This document shows positions 18,784-30,378 of a stretch of DNA of 40,628 bases, in pieces. The position numbers and the translations under genes are program-made. This DNA comes from Sphingomonadales bacterium Ga0077557 (lineage in GTDB: Bacteria; Pseudomonadota; Alphaproteobacteria; Sphingomonadales; Sphingomonadaceae): assembly GCA_001464615.1 (NCBI GenBank), contig LNFI01000017.1, positions 1-40,628 on the forward strand, given 5' to 3'. Positions within the stretch are counted from its first letter, which is position 1; every line of letters starts with the position of its first letter. The notes beneath the pieces were generated by a model. It searched no databases, was not told where the DNA came from, and worked only from the letters and a program-made list of their open reading frames with translations.

Positions 18784-18784
<1 letters not shown>
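17120..18784 (+). CDS. recN: DNA repair protein RecN
   Basis: A 554-residue SMC-like ATPase of recombinational double-strand-break repair. Seen: Walker A GETGAGKS at 29-36, IHGQHDDRGLL (Q-loop region), a central coiled-coil rich in Ala/Glu/Arg, the ABC signature ASGGELSRFILALK, Walker B MIFDEIDRGVGG, and a final His switch in LVVTHSPQVAARG. Length is normal. The stop TGA overlaps the start of an AT-rich unknown gene (ATGA overlap), an unusual neighbour in an otherwise conserved region. Confidence 0.97.
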
Positions 18785-21623
<2,839 letters not shown>

Positions 21624-21797
21624 GGGCAATGAGGGTGGTGCTTTTTTGCAACGCAGCATGAAACAATGACGCCCAATTAAGCTTCCATTCAGTCTGTCAT
21701 TGAAGCGAAATAAATTCCATGCATGGGCGTTTGTGACGGTCCAAAAAGCCGATCCAAAGCGACTTTACAGCGACTCAATCGCCTCAAGGGGACTATA

Positions 21798-24575
21798 ATG
21801 CGCAACCAGCTATTTTTTGGCGCGGCCTTTGCCGCGCTCGTCATGCCTGCCGTCGCCAGTGCGCAGTCAACCGGCTCGATGGAATTTGACGAGGGCGACA
21901 TCGTCGTCAAGGCACGCACGGAAAAGGGTATCGCGGGCATTGAATCGCCCGATACGTCCAAAGCCAAGGGCGTGCTGAACCAGGAATTCATCAGCCGCCA
22001 GACCCCCGGCAACTCGATCCTCAACACGATCAACTCGCTGCCCGGTGTCAGCTTCCAGAACAACGATCCTTTCGGCTCGGCTGGCGGCACCCTGAACATT
22101 CGCGGTTTCGATTCAAGCCGGATTGCGCTGACGTTTGACGGTATCCCCCTGAACGATTCGGGCAACTATGCGATCTTCTCGAACCAGCAGCTCGATCCTG
22201 AGCTGATCGAGAATGTGAACGTGAACTATGGCTCGACCGACGTTGACACCCCGACGGCGGCTGCCACGGGTTCGACCGTCAACTATCGCACGCGCAACCC
22301 TAGCGAACAGCTGGGCGCACGCTTCCTCGCGTCGGTTGGTGATTTCAACTATTATCGCTTCTTCGGCATGATCGACACGGGGAACATCACCTCGTTCGGC
22401 ACGCGCTTGTTCGTTGCTGCCAGCCGCACCGAAAACAACTGGTATCTCAATGATTTCGGTAAGATTTTCAAGCAGCAGTATAACGCCAAACTCTATCAGC
22501 CGATTGGCGATAACGGCGATTTCGTCTCGATTTCGGGTAACTACAACCAGAACCGCAATAACTTTGGTGGTTCGGCGCCGCTGCGTTCCGATAACAACAT
22601 CTTCAGCCAGTCGACGGCTGCCCCGAATTCGATCGGCAACCCTGCCCTTGTGACTGGCGCCGTTCGCACGCCGGGCACGAATTCGAACGGCAACCGCTTC
22701 CCCAACGGGTTTAACGAACTGCCATACACCGTTCCGCGCTGTACGCTGACGGCTGCACGCCCTGGGTTGACCGACACGCCATTTGCGCCCGCCGCCCCCT
22801 TGCAGGGCTGCGGCACCAGCTTTGATGAACGGTTCAACCCGTCGAACACCGGCAACGTCCGCATCAATTCGCGCTTCACGCTGGCAGACCGCCTCGTCCT
22901 CACGGTCGATCCGAGCTATCAGTATGTGAAGGCCAATGGCGGCGGCACGGTCGCTGGTTCGGAAGGCACCGGCACGCTCGCCGGTGTGCGTCCAGCAGGG
23001 TCGATCACCACGGGCTATGTCGGCACCGTCGTGACGGCTATAAACACTGGCGCCGGCCAGACGGCGACCACCAACTTCTTTGGTCGCGATTTGAACGGCG
23101 ACGGCGATGTCCTCGATACGGTGACGGTGCTGCGCCCCAGCCAGACCCAGACCAGCCGCTTCGGCGTTCTGGCCTCGCTGCGCTGGGATGTCACTGACGA
23201 TCACTCGGTGCGTGTCACTTACTCGTTCGATCGTGCCCGCCACCGCCAGACCGGCGAAGCCGGCTTTCTGCGCGCCAATGGCCAGCCCTTTGACGTGTTC
23301 CCGGTCAATGCACCAATCCTGACATCTGCTGGCACGGTGCTTCAAGGCCGTGACCGTCTGTCGTTTGCGACGCTGCATCAGGTTTCCGGTGAATATCGCG
23401 GCAAGTTCTTTGACGAAGCGCTGGTGGTGACGGCGGGCATTCGTGCACCGTTCTACTCGCGCGACCTCACCCAGAATTGCTTCACCACCGCAGCAAGCGG
23501 CAACGTTGCCTGCACCAACCAGACGGCAGCATTTGCGGCGGCAAACCCTTATGTTTTCAACGCGACGACCAACACGGCGACGGGCTTTGCCCCTCCGCAG
23601 TCACGGTCGTTCAATTACCAGCGCGTGCTGCCGAACGTTGGCTTTGTCTTCAAGCCGGCTGATGGCTGGTCGGTTTTCGGCAACTATTCAAAGGGTCTGC
23701 AGGTTCCGAGCACGGACAACCTGTACCAGAACTTCTACTTCCCGCTGTCGTCGCCATCCGGCCAGCCTGAACCGGAAACCACCGACAACTTCGACGCTGG
23801 CTTGCGGTACAATTCAAGCAAGTTGCAGGTTCAGGTCGGCCCTTACTTCTCGCGCTTCACCAATCGTCTCGCGAACGCCTTTGATCCGGACACGCAGGTC
23901 ACGCTGTTCCGTAACCTTGGCACGGTCGATAAATACGGCTTTGACGGCAGCGTCACCTATCGTCCGATCCCTGAGCTGACGCTGTATGTCTTCGGTTCGT
24001 ATCTGGACTCGAACATCCAGTCGAATGTCCAGATCGGTCGTTGCCCCACCACGCTAACCGCTGCCAACACGACGGTAAACTGCACCGTTGCAGGTGCCCC
24101 AATCTTCGCGCTTACCGCTGGCAGGCGTGAATCGGGTGCGCCGGTTTACACGGTTGGTGGTCGTGTTCAGGGGCAGCTTGGCCCGGTTGAAATCGGCATT
24201 CAGGTAAAGCGCACCGGTCCGCGTTTCCTGAACGACCAGAACCTGCCTGCGCTGCAGTGCACGGGGACGGTGATCAACCAGGTTTGCCCAACGGCTGCCA
24301 ATACACCGGCGACCTTCACCGGCACGCGCGGCTTTGCGGTCCAGACCTATGACGCCAGCACGCCAGCCTACACCCTGATCGACGCCGATGTGCGCTTGCC
24401 GATGGGTTGGGCCGGTCTGAACGACAAGACCTATCTGCAGCTGAACGTCCAGAACCTGGCCAACCAGTACTTCGTTGGCGGCTTCAACGGCGGTGCGACC
24501 ACCCAGTTCAACAACCCCTTTGCGCAGATCGGCACGCCACGCACGTTCATCATGACGCTGAACGTGGGCTTCTGA
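21798..24575 (+). CDS. TonB-dependent outer-membrane receptor
   Basis: A 925-residue receptor with a signal peptide (residues 1-23, ending ASAQ), a TonB box DIVVKAR at 34-40, a plug domain (SLPGVSFQNNDPFGSAGGTLNIRGFDSSRIALTFDGIPLND), a long Asn/Gly/Thr-rich beta-barrel and a terminal aromatic (LNVGF). Start ATG 21798 has AAGGGG just upstream; the frame is open to 21723 without support. The 174-base leader after ligA probably holds the promoter. The codon pattern is biased and even, suggesting high expression. The substrate is unknown. It is an evolutionarily different receptor from the one at 2119-4626: its sequence and TonB box differ and there is no sulfotransferase beside it. Confidence 0.93.
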   Translation: MRNQLFFGAAFAALVMPAVASAQSTGSMEFDEGDIVVKARTEKGIAGIESPDTSKAKGVLNQEFISRQTPGNSILNTINSLPGVSFQNNDPFGSAGGTLNIRGFDSSRIALTFDGIPLNDSGNYAIFSNQQLDPELIENVNVNYGSTDVDTPTAAATGSTVNYRTRNPSEQLGARFLASVGDFNYYRFFGMIDTGNITSFGTRLFVAASRTENNWYLNDFGKIFKQQYNAKLYQPIGDNGDFVSISGNYNQNRNNFGGSAPLRSDNNIFSQSTAAPNSIGNPALVTGAVRTPGTNSNGNRFPNGFNELPYTVPRCTLTAARPGLTDTPFAPAAPLQGCGTSFDERFNPSNTGNVRINSRFTLADRLVLTVDPSYQYVKANGGGTVAGSEGTGTLAGVRPAGSITTGYVGTVVTAINTGAGQTATTNFFGRDLNGDGDVLDTVTVLRPSQTQTSRFGVLASLRWDVTDDHSVRVTYSFDRARHRQTGEAGFLRANGQPFDVFPVNAPILTSAGTVLQGRDRLSFATLHQVSGEYRGKFFDEALVVTAGIRAPFYSRDLTQNCFTTAASGNVACTNQTAAFAAANPYVFNATTNTATGFAPPQSRSFNYQRVLPNVGFVFKPADGWSVFGNYSKGLQVPSTDNLYQNFYFPLSSPSGQPEPETTDNFDAGLRYNSSKLQVQVGPYFSRFTNRLANAFDPDTQVTLFRNLGTVDKYGFDGSVTYRPIPELTLYVFGSYLDSNIQSNVQIGRCPTTLTAANTTVNCTVAGAPIFALTAGRRESGAPVYTVGGRVQGQLGPVEIGIQVKRTGPRFLNDQNLPALQCTGTVINQVCPTAANTPATFTGTRGFAVQTYDASTPAYTLIDADVRLPMGWAGLNDKTYLQLNVQNLANQYFVGGFNGGATTQFNNPFAQIGTPRTFIMTLNVGF

Positions 24576-24609
24576 TCACAATCGTCTCTAAATATTGACC
24601 CCTAACAGG

Positions 24610-24635
24610 CCGCCGTCCCCGAAAGGGGGCGGCGG
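24610..24635 (+). terminator. Terminator hairpin after receptor
   Basis: CCGCCGTCCCC-GAAA-GGGGGCGGCGG forms an 11-bp stem with a GNRA tetraloop, followed by TTT, 34 bases after the receptor stop. Confidence 0.75.
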
Positions 24636-24661
24636 TTTGCTGTTGGGGGCCAGCCACACCG

Positions 24662-24699
24662 AAAAAAGGCCCCGCCGATTGGATCGGCGGGGCCTTTTT
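24662..24699. terminator. Bidirectional rho-independent terminator
   Basis: A-run, GGCCCCGCCGAT, two-base loop, ATCGGCGGGGCC, T-run. The long GC stem is flanked by A and T tracts, so it can terminate both the receptor (plus) and the HD-domain gene (minus), which converge here. Confidence 0.88.
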
Positions 24700-24721
24700 G
24701 TCTTTCGTCACTCAGCGATGA

Positions 24722-25327
24722 TCAGGCGTTTTCGGCGACCTTTGCGTAGATGCTGTTGATGGGCCGGGCCATCACGCGGGCGACCATCGGTTCGAAAAAG
24801 CTTAGCGGTGCGCTGTCGTAGTTCGGATCGAACGCGGATTGATCATATTTCTCGCAAAACTCGGCACACGCCTCAAAATGCGGGTGGCCCCGGTAATTTT
24901 CGCGCAGGTCGCGGTCCATGCCGAGATAGTGAAAATAATAATAGCCCTGGAACACGCCGTGATTATTGGCGATCCAGTGCAGTTCTTCGCTGACAAACGG
25001 GCGCAGCATTGCGGCTGCAATCTCAGGGTGGTTGAAGCTGCCCAGCGTATCGCCAATGTCGTGGAGCAGCGCGGTGACCACATAAGCCTCATCTCGCCCG
25101 TCGCGGTGCGCGCGCGTGGCGGTTTGCAGCGAATGTTCCAGCCGGTCGACCGGAAAGCCGCCATAATCGCCCTCCAGCAGCTTCAGGTGAGTCAGCACCC
25201 GCGCCGGCAGGCCGTGCGAAAATTCGCGGAAGTGCGTGGCGATCGTCAGCCAGTCTTCCTGCGTCCCTTGCGTCATTGCGGTAAAGCGCGCCCGGTCGCT
25301 GCCGGGGTTATCGTTGCCGTCGGCCAT
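24722..25327 (-). CDS. HD-domain protein, PhnZ/COG4341-like
   Basis: A 201-residue HD-superfamily protein. Putative metal ligands: H65 (LEHSLQTA), H89-D90 (LLHDIGD), H100 (FNHPE), H123 (NNHGVFQGYYY) and D162 (EKYDQSAFD). The first His to HD spacing of 24 is the same as in the di-iron oxygenase PhnZ as I recall it, and Y55 lies ten residues before H65 like the PhnZ iron-covering Tyr. From memory, PhnZ has Glu three residues after that Tyr; here it is Phe58. It could thus be a phosphohydrolase or a PhnZ/MIOX-like oxygenase; I cannot decide. No phosphonate genes are nearby. It is divergent from the sensor kinase gene, with 102 bases between them. Confidence 0.75.
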   Translation of the reverse strand: MADGNDNPGSDRARFTAMTQGTQEDWLTIATHFREFSHGLPARVLTHLKLLEGDYGGFPVDRLEHSLQTATRAHRDGRDEAYVVTALLHDIGDTLGSFNHPEIAAAMLRPFVSEELHWIANNHGVFQGYYYFHYLGMDRDLRENYRGHPHFEACAEFCEKYDQSAFDPNYDSAPLSFFEPMVARVMARPINSIYAKVAENA

Positions 25328-25429
25328 TATCTGTCTCCTGTCCTGGCACGCAACATAGGCCCCTTCCCGACGGTTTGTCAGCAGCTATAAGGGGGCGATG
25401 ATCGAACCGCCGCTCCGCCCGATGCCCCA

Positions 25430-26560
25430 ATGAGCGCGCTTGCCCAAGCCGGACTAGAGCCCGGACCCAAGCCCGGCATCTTTTCGCGCCCCTTTTTCGA
25501 AGAGAAGAACCGCGCATTCTGGATGCTGCAGGCGGCGGGGTGGAGCGGCTATCTCGTGCTGCGCAGCGTTTCCAGCATCAACAATGGCCTGTCGATCGCC
25601 GCCCTGATCGCCATCGTGATCGAATCGATCATCGGCTATTGCATCACGCTGCTGCTTTCCACGCTTTATGGCTATTATCGCACCCTGCCGCGCATCAGCT
25701 TGGTGCTGCTCACCCTGTTCACGCTGGGCGCGGCGACGCTGCTTTATGCAGTGCTCGATGCCTTTTCTTTCTCGTTCATCAAGCTCGACAATCCGGGGAT
25801 CAATCTCAACCTGGTGCTAGGCACGATCTTCCTGAATTTCGTGGTGCTATCAGGCTGGTCGGCGCTCTATTTCGGGATCAACTTCTACCTGATCGTCGAA
25901 GAACAGATCGATCAGCTCGAAAAACTGGGCAATCAGGCATCGACGGCGCAGCTCGCGATGCTGCGCTATCAGCTCAACCCGCATTTCCTGTTCAACACGC
26001 TCAATTCTATCTCCACATTGGTGCTGCTGAAACAGACCGACCGCGCCAATGCGATGCTCAGTCGACTGTCCTCTTTCCTGCGCTACACGCTCGCCAATGA
26101 ACCGACCGCCAATGTCACCATTGCGCAGGAGGTCGAGACGCTGAAGCTGTATCTCGAGATTGAGAAGATGCGGTTTGAGGATCGGCTGCGACCGAGCTTT
26201 TCGATTGATCCGCGCGTCGCCAAGGCCCGGCTGCCGTCGCTGCTGCTCCAGCCGCTGGTTGAAAATGCGATCAAATATGCCGTCACCCCACAGGAAAACG
26301 GGGCAGAGATCAACGTGGTCGCTCGGTTGAACGGCGAGCGGGTGCAGATCAGCGTATCCGATACGGGGCCGGGCTTGCATGAAACAAAATCCCGGCCAAG
26401 CCTTTCAACCGGGGTTGGGCTTGCCAATATTAGGGACAGGCTGGCGCAGGCATTTGGGCCCGACCACCGTTTCGAGACGCGATCAAACCCAGGGGGCGGC
26501 TTTGGGGTAGAGATCGACATTCCGTTCCAGCTCGAGGAACCGACGAAAGAGGCCGCATGA
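25430..26560 (+). CDS. LytS/YehU-type sensor histidine kinase
   Basis: A 376-residue membrane kinase of the His_kinase (LytS) class. Seen: about four membrane helices between residues 33 and 155 with no large sensory domain, a short coiled segment (EEQIDQLEKLGNQAST), the phosphoacceptor H185 in RYQLNPHFLFNTLNS, and a C-terminal HATPase with N box LLLQPLVENAIKYAV and G box SDTGPGL. It overlaps the response regulator by ATGA, so the two form a coupled two-component system. The signal is unknown; the membrane bundle itself is probably the sensor. Confidence 0.93.
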   Translation: MSALAQAGLEPGPKPGIFSRPFFEEKNRAFWMLQAAGWSGYLVLRSVSSINNGLSIAALIAIVIESIIGYCITLLLSTLYGYYRTLPRISLVLLTLFTLGAATLLYAVLDAFSFSFIKLDNPGINLNLVLGTIFLNFVVLSGWSALYFGINFYLIVEEQIDQLEKLGNQASTAQLAMLRYQLNPHFLFNTLNSISTLVLLKQTDRANAMLSRLSSFLRYTLANEPTANVTIAQEVETLKLYLEIEKMRFEDRLRPSFSIDPRVAKARLPSLLLQPLVENAIKYAVTPQENGAEINVVARLNGERVQISVSDTGPGLHETKSRPSLSTGVGLANIRDRLAQAFGPDHRFETRSNPGGGFGVEIDIPFQLEEPTKEAA

Positions 26561-27357
26561 CGATCCGAACCATTCTCGTCGATGACGAACCCCTGGCGAT
26601 CCAGGGCATGCAACTCCGCCTCCAGGCGCATGAGGATGTTGAGATCATCGACACCTGTGTCAATGGTCGCGAGGCGATTCGCAGCATCAAGACGCACAAG
26701 CCCGATCTGGTGTTTCTGGATATCCAGATGCCGGGCTTTGACGGGTTTTCGGTGGTGCAGGGACTGATGGAGATCGAACCACCGCTGTTCGTTTTCGTCA
26801 CCGCCTATTCGGATCACGCGATCCGCGCCTTTGAAGCGCAGGCGATGGATTATTTGATGAAGCCGGTCGAGGAAACGCGGCTTGCCGATACGCTCGATCG
26901 CGTCCGCCAACGGCTCGCCGAAAAACGCGGTGTCGAAGAGGTCGACCGATTGAAGGAAGTGCTGGCGGAAATCGCCCCGGATGCCGCCGCGGACATGCAA
27001 GATGGCGGCGACCAAGTTGCCGCCAACCGTTTCGAAAAGCTCATCAACATCAAGGATCGCGGCCAAATTTTCCGCGTCGATGTCGATACGATCGAGCGGA
27101 TCGACGCCGCCGGCGACTATATGTGCATCTATACCGCCGAAAACACGCTGATCCTGCGCGAAACGATGAAGGATCTCGAAAAGCGCCTTGATCCGCGCCG
27201 CTTCCAGCGCGTCCACCGCTCGACAATCGTCAACCTCGATCTGGTAAAAGAGGTGAAGCCGCACACCAATGGCGAATGCTTCCTGGTGCTCCAGTCAAAC
27301 GCACAGGTGAAGGTCAGCCGGAGTTATCGGGACGTGGTGGCGCGGTTTGTTCATTAG
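26557..27357 (+). CDS. LytTR-family response regulator
   Basis: A 266-residue regulator with an N-terminal receiver domain (acidic pocket D9-D10-E11, phosphoacceptor D55 in LVFLDIQMPG, signalling Thr in VTAYSDHA, Lys in MKPVEE). A linker and a LytTR DNA-binding domain follow (about 160-266: RVDVDTIERIDAAGDYMCIYT, RRFQRVHRSTIVNLDLV). LytTR domains bind imperfect direct repeats. Its stop TAG abuts the left terminal repeat of a small element at 27356. It is partnered with the overlapping kinase gene. Confidence 0.94.
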   Translation: MTIRTILVDDEPLAIQGMQLRLQAHEDVEIIDTCVNGREAIRSIKTHKPDLVFLDIQMPGFDGFSVVQGLMEIEPPLFVFVTAYSDHAIRAFEAQAMDYLMKPVEETRLADTLDRVRQRLAEKRGVEEVDRLKEVLAEIAPDAAADMQDGGDQVAANRFEKLINIKDRGQIFRVDVDTIERIDAAGDYMCIYTAENTLILRETMKDLEKRLDPRRFQRVHRSTIVNLDLVKEVKPHTNGECFLVLQSNAQVKVSRSYRDVVARFVH

Positions 27358-27508
27358 AGTCAGATGACGTTGGATTCGACCAACCCATACGCCGTTCGCC
27401 CTGAGCGAAGTCGAAGGGCAGGCGGAGCGCGTGGGCTTCGACTTCCCCCGGACCTGATCCGGGGCCGAACGGGTCTGAGATTGAAGCGACCTAACGTCAT
27501 CACGCTCT
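27356..27508. repeat. MITE-like element with terminal inverted repeats
   Basis: The ends are imperfect inverted repeats: AGAGTCAGATGACGTT (27356-27371) and the complement of AACGTCATCACGCTCT (27493-27508), 13 of 16 matching. Inside are two palindromic units that resemble dispersed intergenic repeats of sphingomonads: GCCCTGAGCGAAGTCGAAGGGC within 27394-27419, and CCCCGGACCTGATCCGGGG at about 27446-27464. It is non-coding. It could be a MITE or a REP-like cluster. Confidence 0.5.
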
Positions 27509-27587
27509 AAGGGGGGGCTACGATTGATCGATTGACCTAACGGCTTACAGCCCGATTTTCGCCACAATAGGTTGAAAAACGTGGAAA

Positions 27588-28586
27588 ATGAGCAAGACAC
27601 CAGCCAGAAAATTCGTCGTTCGCTTGATCATCGGCGTTGCCATGATGGGCGCAGCTATCGCGCCATCGGCGGCGCAGGTCCCGCCGGTTGCCCCGGCTGA
27701 GCCGACCGCCGAGGATATCGTCGTTACGGCACGACGCAGCGGCATTCCCGTTTGGCAGGTTACAGGACCGCGAACGACCGTGGTGCTGGTGGGTTCAATC
27801 GGCAGCGTCGCGCCGGGCACACAATGGGACCCCGCATCACTGGATAGCGCGCTCGCCAAGGCGGACCGCATCATGTTCCCAGAAGCGTTGAACGTTAAAA
27901 TCGGGCTGTTCTCGTTGATTGGCACGATTGGCAAATGGCGCAACCAGGCATCGCTTCCCAAGGGACAGACATTGCAACAAATCGCGACGCCAAACCAATG
28001 GGCGCGGCTGGTCGCGCTGCGCGATCGGGGCATTATCAAACCGGGCTTTGAGCGCAAACATCCCTATCATTTGGCGATAACGCTGCAGGCTTCGGTCCGG
28101 ACCAACCAGAAGCGCATTCCTGGCGCAAACGCCTATGTGCGTCGCTTCGTCCGCAAGAACAAATCCAAGGAAATTCCCTTGGCGCAAGCGAGCGTCAAGG
28201 AGATCACGGCCGATTTCTTCGGCTCGGACCCGCGCATGCACATGGCTTGCCTGATGGATGCCGTGACCTTGGTCGAGGCCGGTCCCGCCGGCATCCAGGC
28301 GCGGGCAAACGCCTTCGCCGCGCGGTCGGCAGCTTGGGCGGCGCGGCGCGTACCTGAAGCGCTGGCGGCCCGAACCGATAATGGACGGCAGGCATGTTGG
28401 CCCGAGGGCGGCCGGTTCGATTTGGCGCAAGAGGCGTCGCTGCGGCCAACGGTTCGCGGATTGATGACCAAGCCCGAGGTCACTCTGGCGGTTCTATCAC
28501 TCGATTCGCTGGCGGAGCGCGGCGGCATTTTGGATGATCTGGTCGCAGCAGGGTTCGACGTGAACGGACCGCGTTGGCGAGATTAG
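27588..28586 (+). CDS. TraB/GumN family exported protein
   Basis: A 332-residue protein of the TraB/GumN (ChaN-like) family. Seen: a signal-type N-terminus (hydrophobic 10-28, ending SAAQ), then VWQVTGPRTTVVLVGSIGSVAPG where family members usually have a strand ending G(S/T)xH. The region has Ser in place of the conserved His. TLQQIATPNQWARL and a C-terminal VLSLDSLAERGGILDDLVAAGFDV complete the fold. Members are thought to be periplasmic hydrolases or protease-like; function is unproven. Odd: residues 42-50 read AEDIVVTARR, the same motif as the TonB box of receptors. Confidence 0.75.
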   Translation: MSKTPARKFVVRLIIGVAMMGAAIAPSAAQVPPVAPAEPTAEDIVVTARRSGIPVWQVTGPRTTVVLVGSIGSVAPGTQWDPASLDSALAKADRIMFPEALNVKIGLFSLIGTIGKWRNQASLPKGQTLQQIATPNQWARLVALRDRGIIKPGFERKHPYHLAITLQASVRTNQKRIPGANAYVRRFVRKNKSKEIPLAQASVKEITADFFGSDPRMHMACLMDAVTLVEAGPAGIQARANAFAARSAAWAARRVPEALAARTDNGRQACWPEGGRFDLAQEASLRPTVRGLMTKPEVTLAVLSLDSLAERGGILDDLVAAGFDVNGPRWRD

Positions 28587-28658
28587 ACTTTCGAATGGTT
28601 TTTGAACGCCAAATGGGATCACCGCCGAACGATTGTGACACCCCTGAAGAGGCCCGCC

Positions 28659-29414
28659 ATGTCCGATAAATTCACTGCATTCGCCAAGCTGCACGTCCCC
28701 GGCCAGCCGTTGATCCTGTTCAACGTCTGGGACGCGGGCAGCGCTGTCGCCGTTGAACGGGCGGGGGCCAAGGCGCTGGCGACGGGCAGTTGGTCAGTGG
28801 CGGCGGCACAGGGATCTCATGATGCAGAGGCGCTGCCAATCGACCTGGCGCTGGCGAATGCCACCCGAATCGTCGCTGCGACTGACCTGCCGGTCAGCAT
28901 CGATTTTGAAGGCGGCTATGCAAGCGATCCGGGGCAGACTGCCGCCAATGTGTCAGCGCTGGCCGCCACAGGCGCGATTGGGTGCAATTTCGAAGATCAG
29001 GTGATTGGGGCGGCACCGCGCACGCTTTATACCATTGCCGATCAGGCGGGGCGGATCAGCGCGATCCGCCAAGCCGTCGGCCCGGCATTTTTCATCAATG
29101 CGCGGACTGACATTTTCCTGGTCGCGCCCGCCGATGCGCATGATGCGGCGATGGTCGACGCCGCGATCGACCGCGCGCACGCCTATGCCGATGCTGGCGC
29201 GAGTGGCTTCTTCGTGCCTGGGCTCGTCGATCTGGCTTTGCTTGAGCGGGTGTGCAGGGCATCGCCGCTGCCCGTCAACTTCATGGCCTTTCCGGGTGCA
29301 CCGGCGGCGGATGCGGTGGCAGGGACGGGCATCGCGCGGATCAGCCATGGGCCGGGGCCATATCGACTAGCGATGAAGGCGTTGGCAGATGCCGCGCGGG
29401 CGGCTTTCGCTTAA
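28659..29414 (+). CDS. Isocitrate lyase/PEP mutase superfamily enzyme
   Basis: A 251-residue (beta/alpha)8 enzyme of the ICL/PEP-mutase family. Seen: D82-F-E84-GGYASDPG (metal site), CNFEDQ (E112, D113), INARTDIFL and the C-terminal helix. The cysteine-bearing loop of true isocitrate and methylisocitrate lyases (KKCGH) is absent; the corresponding region reads TGSWSVAAAQGSHDA. It is therefore probably a C-C or P-C bond lyase/hydrolase of the broader family, not ICL itself. Start ATG 28659 has GAAGAGG upstream; the frame is open to 28602. The substrate is unknown. Confidence 0.82.
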   Translation: MSDKFTAFAKLHVPGQPLILFNVWDAGSAVAVERAGAKALATGSWSVAAAQGSHDAEALPIDLALANATRIVAATDLPVSIDFEGGYASDPGQTAANVSALAATGAIGCNFEDQVIGAAPRTLYTIADQAGRISAIRQAVGPAFFINARTDIFLVAPADAHDAAMVDAAIDRAHAYADAGASGFFVPGLVDLALLERVCRASPLPVNFMAFPGAPAADAVAGTGIARISHGPGPYRLAMKALADAARAAFA

Positions 29415-29695
29415 GCTTCGTCGGCGTTCTCTGCCGCGGCCTCGCCTTCGCCCTCGGCCGGGCGCTCAAACCACGCCTCTATTTCACCCGACAGCTTCAG
29501 CGTCAGCGGGTTACCGTGGCGATCGACTTTCTTGCCGAGCGCGACGCGGATCCAGCCTTCGGACAGGCAATATTCTTCGACATCATGGCGCTGCAGCCCT
29601 TTGAAACGGATGCCGATGCCGCGTTCCAGCAAGGGCTGATCAAAAAACGGGCTGCGCGGGTTCGACGAAAGTCGATCGGGGGGTGTATCGCTCAT
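29411..29695 (-). CDS. DUF3297 family protein
   Basis: A 94-residue cytosolic protein of the DUF3297 family (MSDTPPDRLSSNPRSPFFD..., GIGIRFKG, EGWIRVALGKKVDRHGNPLTLKL). It ends in an acidic Glu/Ala tail. No function is known. The frame continues to 29782 but ATG 29695 gives the family N-terminus. Its stop overlaps the end of the convergent PEP-mutase-like gene by 4 bases. Confidence 0.85.
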   Translation of the reverse strand: MSDTPPDRLSSNPRSPFFDQPLLERGIGIRFKGLQRHDVEEYCLSEGWIRVALGKKVDRHGNPLTLKLSGEIEAWFERPAEGEGEAAAENADEA

Positions 29696-29788
29696 GGCAG
29701 CGCTCTTGGCGCAGCACGGCGAAAATTGCCAGCCCGAACGCAACCGGGGCGGCGCGACCATGCGCACCGCCCCGGATCTCACCTGCGA

Positions 29789-30202
29789 TCAGCGGCAGAT
29801 ACGGATCCGCACGCTTTCCTGATAATAGGGGTCCCACTGACGCACGACGCGGCAGCGGTTGAACCGCGGGCGATAATTATAGGCGTAATAGCCGTCGTCC
29901 GGATAATAGCCGTGGTCGTTATAATAGTTGTAATCGTAATTCACTGGATAGCCGCGATCCAAATAATAGCGGTCGCGAAACCGATCGTTGCGGTTGGACG
30001 CGATCGCCGCGCCAATTGCGAGACCGGCAATCCCGGCAATCACTGCGCCGCCATTGCCGCGGCCCCGGCCAAAGCCATCGCCCCGAAAGCCGTCTCCACG
30101 AAAGCCACCGCCATAACGCTGCGCGTCGGCAGGCACGGCAGCGGTGAGCGCGGTTGCGGCGAGGGCAAACCCAAGGCCGACTTTTTTCAACATTGCGTTC
30201 AT
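29789..30202 (-). CDS. Gly/Tyr-rich exported protein
   Basis: A 137-residue exported small protein: a signal peptide to PADAQ, a Gly/Arg/Phe repeat (GGGFRGDGFRGDGFGRGRGNGG), a hydrophobic glycine-zipper-like helix (AVIAGIAGLAIGAAIA), then a Tyr/Asp/Asn-rich segment (YDYNYYNDHGYYPDDGYYAY) and two C-terminal cysteines that could pair. It resembles small surface or periplasmic proteins of unknown function in sphingomonads. Start 30202 has GAGGAG seven bases upstream; the Met at 30208 is too close to that site. Confidence 0.75.
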   Translation of the reverse strand: MNAMLKKVGLGFALAATALTAAVPADAQRYGGGFRGDGFRGDGFGRGRGNGGAVIAGIAGLAIGAAIASNRNDRFRDRYYLDRGYPVNYDYNYYNDHGYYPDDGYYAYNYRPRFNRCRVVRQWDPYYQESVRIRICR

Positions 30203-30378
30203 GTCCATTCTCCTCATCTCAACCAGCCCGACACCCTGTACCAACGCACTGCATGGAGAGCCTGTTGCAATGGGTAGGTGATTCGCGCTGAACTGTTGTG
30301 GAACGCGGCGTTCATATGCGGTTTACCAACGGACGGGGCAGCCAGCCATCATCGGGCCCCAGCGCAAGGAGTGTAGCA

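Noticed and set aside
22113..23378. Minus-strand open frame of 421 codons inside the TonB-dependent receptor
   Set aside because: It is a shadow of the receptor's biased codon use; it lacks any recognisable fold and the plus-strand gene is unmistakable.
26083..27264. Minus-strand open frame of 393 codons across the kinase and regulator
   Set aside because: It is antisense to two clear, overlapping two-component genes and has no domain of its own.
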